Assembly: GCA_002503595.1 (NCBI GenBank)
Contig: DASC01000087.1
Coordinates: 1 to 11,126 of the forward strand
Length of the DNA: 11,126 nucleotides
Direction of reading: 5' to 3'
DNA from: Candidatus Methanogaster sp. UBA203
GTDB lineage: Archaea; Halobacteriota; Methanosarcinia; Methanosarcinales; Methanogasteraceae
A model generated the notes under the pieces. It was given only the letters and a program-made list of their open reading frames with translations. It made no database searches and had not been told where the DNA came from. Shown in pieces: positions 7,001-11,126 of this stretch. How positions within the stretch are numbered: the stretch's first letter is position 1; each line of letters begins with the position of its first letter. Made by a program: the position numbers and the translations under genes.

Positions 7001-9246
7001 CTTATGGAAACGTGTACGTTACCGGAGGAAGCCTGGGATATAGCGATAGGCAGACCTACTGCTTCAATGCGACAACCGGCAATTTGACATGGAGTACAGA
7101 TACAGCCGATGAGATCGGCGCATGGACATGCTCGGTTGCTGTTGCTGATGGTATGGTGTTCGCTGGAACTGAAGGAGGAGATTCCTTCGACTATGCCGGA
7201 ACTTATGCACTTGATGCATTCACAGGCGATCTGATCTGGAGCTATCCCGAGGGTGGATCATCTCCGGCAGTCGCTGACGATACTGTCTTCACGATCGGCG
7301 GCGGCAGGGTCTATGCGTTTTACAGTGGAGCGGTAGATAACAAGACAACTGTAGACATACCTGTGAGCGGAACAGTGTCAGGCAGCTATATGGATACGCA
7401 AGTCTCCGACGATGCGTACGAATCCATCACCGAGGTTGAAAGCGGAGGAAAGCCAGCCAGCAGATACAGCCATCTTGAGCACAAGTGGACGGTTGATGTA
7501 ACTGGTGGAAGTGATGTTACCTTCTACCTCGAGGCATATCGCAGTTCAAGCAGCGATGGCGATAACTTTGTGTTTGCATACTCGACCGATGACATCACCT
7601 ACACTGACATGGCAACGGTTACCAAGGTCGCTGATGACGGTTCTTATCAGACTTTTGATCTGCCGAGCGATCTCAGCGGCACCGTCTACATCCGTGTGAA
7701 AGATACCGACCGGACTGCTGGAAACAAAGCCCTGGACACGATTTACATCGACCACCTATTCATCCGCTCTCTGCTTGCTCCACCGAGCTATGGAATTACT
7801 GTTACTGTCGATGAGGCATCGCAGACAGTGTCACCTGGGAATAGCACGACATACACGGTCAGGGTGAAGAACACAGGCGACCTCGATGCATCCTACAGTG
7901 CTGTGATGAGCGGGACTGCGGTTGACGAGGCTACAATTGATGTTAGTCCACTCAACTGGAACACCGGAACCTTATCACCAAACGCTGAAAATGTGCAGAC
8001 AGTCACGGTTTCCACAACAGCAAGCACTCCGGAGACCACGTACACATTGACTGCAACAGCTACATGCGTTGAGGATGCAAGTGTTACCGACTCTGCCGCT
8101 TCCGAGCTTGTGGTTTCATCGGCTGGATATGCGGATGACAAAGCCAATGGAGACACAATAGTGGCGGGCACGGTGTCAGGCAGCTATGTGGATACGCAAG
8201 TCTCTGATGATGTGTACGAGTCCATCACAGAGGTTGAAAGCGGAGGAAAGCCAGCCAGCAGATACAGCTATCTTGAGCACAAGTGGACGGTTGATGTAAC
8301 TGGTGGAAGTGATGTTACCTTCTACCTCGAGGCATATCGCAGTTCAAGCAGCGATGGCGATGACTTTGTGTTTGCATACTCGACCGATGACATCACCTAC
8401 ACTGACATGGCAACGGTTACCAAGGTCGCTGATGACGGTTCTTATCAGACTTTCGATCTGCCGAGCGATCTCAGCGGCACCGTCTACATCCGTGTGAAAG
8501 ATACCGACCGGACTGCTGGAAACAAAGCCCTGGACACGATTTACATCGACCAGATGTTCATCCGCTCCGGAAGTGCTCCACCGTGCTATGGGGTTACTGT
8601 TACTATCGATGAGGCATCCCAAACAGTGTCACCTGGGAATAGCACGACATACACGGTCAGGGTGAAGAACACTGGCGACTTTGATGCATCCTACAGTGTT
8701 GTGATGGGCGGGACTGCGGTTGACGAATCTACGATAGATGTCAGTCCACTCAGCTGGAACACAGGAACCTTAGCACCAAACGCTGAGAATGTGCAGACCG
8801 TCACGGTTTCCACAACGGCGAGCACTACGGAGACTACGTACACGTTGACTGCAACAGCTACCTGCGACCAGGACGCAACTGTTATCGATTCTGCCGCTTC
8901 CGAGCTTGTGGTTTCTTCGGTTACAAACGAGGTGCACATTGTTAGTATTGATATGTCGTTAAGGACGGCGGGACCGAACACAAACGCTGTAGCACTGGTA
9001 ACGATTGTTGATGCGGCTGGTGTGCCAGTTGGAGATGCGACCGTAGAAGGTCACTGGAGTGATGCAACCAGCGATACTGATTCTGATTTAACCGATGTAA
9101 ACGGAGAGGTAGCGTTGGACTCTGACAAGGTGAAAAATCCTCCGGGTGGAACAGTCTTCACATTCACGGTGGACGATGTTTCGCTTACCGGATGGACATA
9201 CGACCCGGCCGCGAATGCGGAGACGAGCGATAGCATAACCGTATAA
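4003..9246 (+). CDS. Giant secreted protein: two PQQ-type propellers, CARDB domains, duplicated beta modules and Ig-like end
   Basis: This 1747-aa multidomain protein is probably a cell-surface or S-layer-associated adhesin-like protein. The start has GGAG 5 nt upstream and a signal peptide (residues 1 to about 26, ending TAAA). Domain order: propeller 1 from ATDWSAFQKD (27 to about 408); a beta domain from LSGNITYD (about 424-515); CARDB 1 from MPDLNV (517) and CARDB 2 from MPDLIV (624), both ending in the typical E-T-N-N repeat; propeller 2 from TDWHQFHYD (731 to about 1108); module A1 (about 1121) and NEW3-like B1 (about 1262); A2 (1387) and B2 (1528) as a near copy; and an Ig-like domain from NEVHIVSIDMS (about 1641-1747), a type often found at the end of secreted archaeal proteins. 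I see no C-terminal membrane anchor or sorting signal, so attachment is unclear. There is no catalytic signature. Stop is TAA. Domain names come from motif recognition, not a database search. Confidence 0.9.
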   Translation: MNRLNMIKAVITLTMVAIMLTGTAAATDWSAFQKDSHNTGLTSDKAPITNPYGNGISWERSFAANFDEAPVVVGDTVYVVGADNKVRAMNKTTGDVKWETSTSGGGFLLGNMGAGNGMIFVPTSDGKIFGIDDATGAVVWSATESGQMNTPVVYDDHKIYFGDWGGNNAYYCYSDTGTEIWQRTSNSGSGYYWAGAATIGDYLVYGDDAGHLTSVYKTNGTIVHEIDVSTEFGVTANEIRSSICYVESLDRIYFTSKGGYMYALGMNNDGTFDTTDKHHAYIGYSTSTPAVYNNKVYVGAGGMYGGGDGISCLDANLTDEDWHFAAAAGAVQSSPAITTAYDDGDGEVYIYVTTNAAAGKVYCVNELGVEQWSWGESGKTDWTLCGVAISDGWIFYGTDSKYVFGFATTESLSGSTPTPPTSFLLSGNITYDTGNPVMNPVVTVTNLETPEDFTVKTDAGSNLYLTLTNSGHASSGNTIRINASDGVIFNEVDYMVTAADINGGGFVLDILLVSGGMPDLNVTDKYEEWVNIPEKTYNVTYTVENTGSADADASNTSLRIDGVEVATDHVPELLIGASYTGTLGPFTLSGNNDTIEICADGDGVITELDETNNCLENVLEAPGMPDLIVWVALKTPGYVNEDNILGVRVKNAGTVDAGSFNVSLAIDGTPVPAQTVPPLAAGDATELEYAWMPTELGTHLLSATVDTNNDVSESNETNNDFARTSVIIKRTDWHQFHYDVVHSGFSPSGAPDTNETHWISDEISAIGGTSTVVADGKVFAYGGPTGWTGGDGALYCLDEFTGAILWNISIPVPAYGSWSSPAYHNGRVFTSTDIEAGCYNAATGEQIWAFENPTNDPSVNGGPVVADGKVIVNDWQAGHYHCLDEETGELLWTFTEEQTGDWGVGYTQGVPAYEDGKFYLTTWLYVGGNVYCVDADTGDVIWNQTTPLDTCGSPAVVDGTVYVTNYDFYGYGAIYAMNATNGSILWQQTIQRSDSTPAVAYGNVYVTGGSLGYSDRQTYCFNATTGNLTWSTDTADEIGAWTCSVAVADGMVFAGTEGGDSFDYAGTYALDAFTGDLIWSYPEGGSSPAVADDTVFTIGGGRVYAFYSGAVDNKTTVDIPVSGTVSGSYMDTQVSDDAYESITEVESGGKPASRYSHLEHKWTVDVTGGSDVTFYLEAYRSSSSDGDNFVFAYSTDDITYTDMATVTKVADDGSYQTFDLPSDLSGTVYIRVKDTDRTAGNKALDTIYIDHLFIRSLLAPPSYGITVTVDEASQTVSPGNSTTYTVRVKNTGDLDASYSAVMSGTAVDEATIDVSPLNWNTGTLSPNAENVQTVTVSTTASTPETTYTLTATATCVEDASVTDSAASELVVSSAGYADDKANGDTIVAGTVSGSYVDTQVSDDVYESITEVESGGKPASRYSYLEHKWTVDVTGGSDVTFYLEAYRSSSSDGDDFVFAYSTDDITYTDMATVTKVADDGSYQTFDLPSDLSGTVYIRVKDTDRTAGNKALDTIYIDQMFIRSGSAPPCYGVTVTIDEASQTVSPGNSTTYTVRVKNTGDFDASYSVVMGGTAVDESTIDVSPLSWNTGTLAPNAENVQTVTVSTTASTTETTYTLTATATCDQDATVIDSAASELVVSSVTNEVHIVSIDMSLRTAGPNTNAVALVTIVDAAGVPVGDATVEGHWSDATSDTDSDLTDVNGEVALDSDKVKNPPGGTVFTFTVDDVSLTGWTYDPAANAETSDSITV
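7363..8121 (+). repeat. Intragenic direct repeat, copy 1 (modules A1 and B1)
   Basis: This 759-nt segment recurs 798 nt downstream (8161-8919) in the same frame. In the core of module A (7434-7752) only about three positions differ from copy 2 in 319 nt. The B half shows many more differences. The copies are joined by a short linker with no counterpart elsewhere. Confidence 0.9.
8161..8919 (+). repeat. Intragenic direct repeat, copy 2 (modules A2 and B2)
   Basis: Second copy of the 7363-8121 unit, offset exactly 798 nt (266 codons). Landmarks that keep this offset are GTGTCAGGCAGCTAT near the start, CGATGAGGCATC in the middle and GAGCTTGTGGTTTC at the end, so there are no net indels between copies. 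Confidence 0.9.
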
Positions 9247-9337
9247 TTCAGCTATGAATCAAGAGCATACGGACGGGAACGGCACTTGAGGGAAGCAATA
9301 CGGTAGAGGTGACCGCGAAATGAGCGTGAAAGAACTG

Positions 9338-9367
9338 AGAGAGGAATCTGATATTCCTCTCTTTTTT
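9338..9367 (+). terminator. Stem-loop plus T-tract after the giant gene
   Basis: AGAGAGGAAT (9338-9347), loop CTGAT, ATTCCTCTCT (9353-9362), followed by TTTTT (9363-9367): a 10-bp perfect stem with a T-tract, 91 nt after the stop codon. It occupies the same relative place as the 2833 hairpin, just upstream of a TAATT plus AAAGGAGGT block. In archaea the T-tract is the likelier termination signal; the stem may protect the mRNA end. Confidence 0.7.
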
Positions 9368-9394
9368 GTCTTTAATTGAAAGGAGGTAAAGAGC

Positions 9395-9553
9395 ATGAAA
9401 ATGGAAAAAACGTCCTCTACACGGTTCAAATCCGTGAAGGGGTCGAAAAGAAAAGGAGGTACAAGGATGAATAAGAAGACAATGATGGGCGGGATGCTTG
9501 CCACATTGATATGCATGGCAGCCGCTGGCTTATCAGATAGTCGGAGGGAATAG
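9395..9553 (+). pseudogene. 52-codon ORF ending in a signal-peptide-like stub
   Basis: The ATG at 9395 follows AAAGGAGGT (9379-9387) by 7 nt. A second in-frame ATG at 9467 follows another strong site, AAAAGGAGGT (9451-9460), by 6 nt. The N-terminal 24 residues are basic and polar. From 9467 the peptide reads MNKKTMMGGMLATLICMAAA, with a charged start and hydrophobic core like a Sec signal peptide, but only about eight residues follow before TAG. The order hairpin, strong SD, ATGAA mini-ORF, second SD and signal peptide copies the arrangement before the 2920 gene. I infer that this is the stub of a lost paralogue of that secreted protein. A genuine small membrane peptide is the alternative. 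If TAG is read as sense in this organism, the frame would continue to TAA at 9623-9625. Confidence 0.45.
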
Positions 9554-9576
9554 ATTATGATTGATCTATATTTTTC

Positions 9577-9623
9577 GACTATAATAACAAGTTCGTTTGC
9601 ATTAAAACAAACGATGAGGAGGT
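9577..9623 (+). promoter_or_regulatory. Shared leader element and RBS, copy 3
   Basis: GACTATAATAACAA (9577-9590), a 10-nt spacer, ATTAAAACAAAC (9601-9612), then GAGGAGGT (9616-9623) 3 nt before the ATG at 9627. CGTTTG (9594-9599) pairs with CAAACG (9608-9613) around an 8-nt loop. Similarity to copy 2 extends upstream to about 9554 (ATTATGRTTGATC) and downstream into the first codons. Confidence 0.7.
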
Positions 9624-9626
9624 AAT

Positions 9627-10862
9627 ATGAATAAAACAAACATGATAAAGATAGTAACAATACTTACGATGGTGACGATAGCGCTCACCTTAACGACTGC
9701 GGCATCTGACGACTGGCAGCAGTTCCAGAAGAATGAGACCAAGATCGGGATGTCGAGCGCATCGGCGATAGTGAGTTCACCCACGACTACGTGGAATCTC
9801 ACTCTAAACGACTTTTATGCGGCACCGATCGCGCATGGCGGTTTCGTCTATGCGAACAATCAGGGGGGGCTGCATAAGTACTACTATAATGGCACCATAG
9901 CTCCAGATGGATGGCCCGCAACTGCGGTAAACTCCTTGTATGGCTCACCGGCATACGGTGATGGCACGGGAAGGATATTTGCATACGGTGCATCCAGAAC
10001 GATCAAGGGTGTCAACGAGAGTAATTCGAGCGATGTCTGGAGTGCAACACCGCCGGTTGCGGCTCATGAATTCATGTCCGAGATAACGTATGCCATAAAC
10101 AAGTCTAGCACCAAGTCAATATACTTCGGTGATGGTCAGTATGGCAACCACTTCTACTGCTATGATGTCGGCGGCGCCGACTTCGTTCTGCGATGGAACT
10201 ACACCCCGGCAGGCGGGCAGTTCTGGGCAGGCGCATCTGTAATGGGCGATTACGTCCTTTTCGGCAATGAAAGTGCCTATGTGACCTGTTTGCATGAGAG
10301 CAATGGAACGTACGTAGATTCGATTTACATTGGCACTGGACAGAATCAACCGCATATAAGGTCTTCGATAAGCTGGAATGCAACCAACGCCACGTACGGA
10401 CACATATTCTTCACGAATTGCCAGGGATTCAGTGGTGGCAGTGGTTACGTATGGAAGGTCGGATTCAACACCACAACCGGTCAGTTCAATGACGCTGACA
10501 AAACGCATAGTGATGCAATCTACCGCACGACGACCACACCTGTTGTATACAATGGCAGGGTTTATGCGGGAGATTACCCGGCTTTCAGTGGGGGCTATGT
10601 GTACTGTCTCAATGAATCGGACCTTACAGATGAGATATGGACATGTTCTGTTGGAGGTGCAGTGCAGTCATCGCCAGCATTAGCCAAACGCGATGGTCAT
10701 GTGTACATCTATATAACACGCAATTATGTAAATGGTGGCGTGGTCTGTATCAACGATACCGGCTCAATAGAATGGGCAGATACAACGGTGGGCAGTTATT
10801 CGATGCAGGGTGTTGCAATCGCCGAGAATGAGACTGGAACGTGGGTATTTGCCACAAGCTAG
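9627..10862 (+). CDS. Secreted PQQ-type beta-propeller protein, frame reaching an in-frame TAG
   Basis: Codons 1-411 up to a TAG at codon 412 encode a signal peptide (1 to about 26) and a propeller beginning DDWQQFQKN, closely like the openings of the 961 and 4003 proteins. Shared blocks include FWAGASVMGDY, IRSSISW, PVVYNGRVYAGDY and AVQSSPA. About fifteen N-x-T/S sequons suggest heavy N-glycosylation at the cell surface. The start is fixed by GAGGAGGT 3 nt upstream. The TAG falls inside the last blade: WVFATS-TAG-GGKKLAGHW aligns with WIFYGTDSKYVFGF of the 4003 protein, so a chain ending here would lack the final strand. The same frame then continues open to the window edge. I regard 9627-11126 as one gene, with TAG either decoded (pyrrolysine) or a disrupting mutation. 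No enzymatic role is evident. Confidence 0.85.
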   Translation: MNKTNMIKIVTILTMVTIALTLTTAASDDWQQFQKNETKIGMSSASAIVSSPTTTWNLTLNDFYAAPIAHGGFVYANNQGGLHKYYYNGTIAPDGWPATAVNSLYGSPAYGDGTGRIFAYGASRTIKGVNESNSSDVWSATPPVAAHEFMSEITYAINKSSTKSIYFGDGQYGNHFYCYDVGGADFVLRWNYTPAGGQFWAGASVMGDYVLFGNESAYVTCLHESNGTYVDSIYIGTGQNQPHIRSSISWNATNATYGHIFFTNCQGFSGGSGYVWKVGFNTTTGQFNDADKTHSDAIYRTTTTPVVYNGRVYAGDYPAFSGGYVYCLNESDLTDEIWTCSVGGAVQSSPALAKRDGHVYIYITRNYVNGGVVCINDTGSIEWADTTVGSYSMQGVAIAENETGTWVFATS

Positions 10863-11126
10863 GGCGGCAAAAAATTGGCTGGACACTGGGCAAATGTAAG
10901 CGCCGCACCAGTAACAAAACCAGACCTGAACGTTACAGCGATCGAGAATTGCACCATATACAGCGGCACATACAACATTATCAAAGCGACAATAAAAAAT
11001 GTTGGAAATGCAAGTGCGAGTAACTTCAATGTAACACTCAACAATGGCAGCGATGTTGTTGATACAGAGACCGTCACGAGTCTTGGCGCAAGTGAGAGCA
11101 CCGAAGTGAAGTTCCTGTGGACACCG
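10863..11126 (+). CDS. In-frame continuation past TAG: propeller end plus CARDB domain (partial)
   Basis: These 88 codons are in the frame of the 9627 gene and contain no stop. They read GGKKLAGHWANVSAAPVTKP, then a CARDB domain: PDLNVTAIENCTIYSGTYN, IIKATIKNVGNASASNFNVT, and a final segment ending LGASESTEVKFLWTP at the window edge. The pattern matches CARDB 1 and 2 of the 4003 protein (NVTYTVENTGSADADAS; LGVRVKNAGTVDAGSFNVSL, YAWMP). There is no Shine-Dalgarno or plausible start codon in this frame near 10863, so a separate gene is unlikely. It is the downstream part of the propeller gene and continues beyond the window. If amber is not decoded here, this part is a pseudogene remnant. Confidence 0.75.

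Noticed and set aside
9258..9322. Coding-like tail ending EGSNTVEVTAK after the giant gene
   Set aside because: It is in a different frame from the giant gene, directly follows a TGA and has no start. The giant gene already ends with a complete Ig-like domain, so this is a chance resemblance or very old remnant.
9320..9379. 19-codon ORF starting ATGAGCGTG with GAGGTGA upstream
   Set aside because: Its codons lie across the terminator stem and T-tract, which better explain the sequence.
9557..9625. 22-codon ORF from ATG within the third leader
   Set aside because: The aligned leader of the 4003 gene has TAA after four codons, so the block is conserved as non-coding DNA.
10869..10874. A6 run after the TAG as a programmed frameshift site
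   Set aside because: The downstream CARDB domain is in the same frame as the upstream propeller, so no frameshift is needed.
10841..11101. Alternative-frame ORFs at the right end on both strands
   Set aside because: They overlap the CARDB-encoding continuation frame, which has clear protein similarity to the neighbouring CARDB domains.

Overview
The window is almost certainly archaeal, most likely from a methanogen-related euryarchaeon (Methanosarcinales or ANME-like). The evidence is a TATA-like element (TTTATATAA), strong GGAGG Shine-Dalgarno sites, and a run of Sec-exported, sequon-rich proteins built from PQQ-type beta-propellers and CARDB domains, an architecture typical of methanogen and ANME cell surfaces. 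The lineage is an inference from protein style. No rRNA, tRNA or CRISPR array is visible.

Layout: 2-259 is the 3' end of arginyl-tRNA synthetase (argS). 260-960 is about 700 bases without a convincing gene. It holds a small inverted repeat enclosing three 9-nt repeats (364-412), a TATA-like box flanked by direct repeats (516-566), a doubtful ORF (569-889) and an inverted duplication (754-846). From 961 to the right edge everything is on the plus strand and encodes secreted proteins: a 614-aa propeller protein (961-2805), a hairpin, a 15-codon ORF overlapping the next start, a 294-aa small secreted protein (2920-3804), a structured spacer, a 1747-aa two-propeller/CARDB/Ig-like giant (4003-9246), a hairpin plus T-tract, a 52-aa remnant-like ORF (9395-9553), and a third propeller protein (9627 onward).

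The layout reads as tandem copies of one unit: shared leader element, propeller gene, hairpin, strong-SD mini-ORF, small secreted protein. Unit 1 is complete. In unit 2 the small secreted gene survives only as a signal-peptide-like stub. Unit 3 runs off the window. All three propeller genes carry the same leader block at matching positions (GAYTAYRAKAACAA, 10 nt, ATTADAACAAAC) immediately upstream of the SD, so they are probably regulated together. The products are probably co-displayed on the cell surface, but no catalytic function can be assigned.

The most striking observation is at 10860-10862. The third propeller gene meets an in-frame TAG, yet the same frame stays open for 88 more codons to the window edge and encodes a CARDB domain, the same order of domains as in the 4003 paralogue. 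The other clear genes here end in TGA or TAA. This fits amber decoding as pyrrolysine, known in Methanosarcinales and relatives, though a nonsense mutation or sequencing error cannot be excluded from this window.
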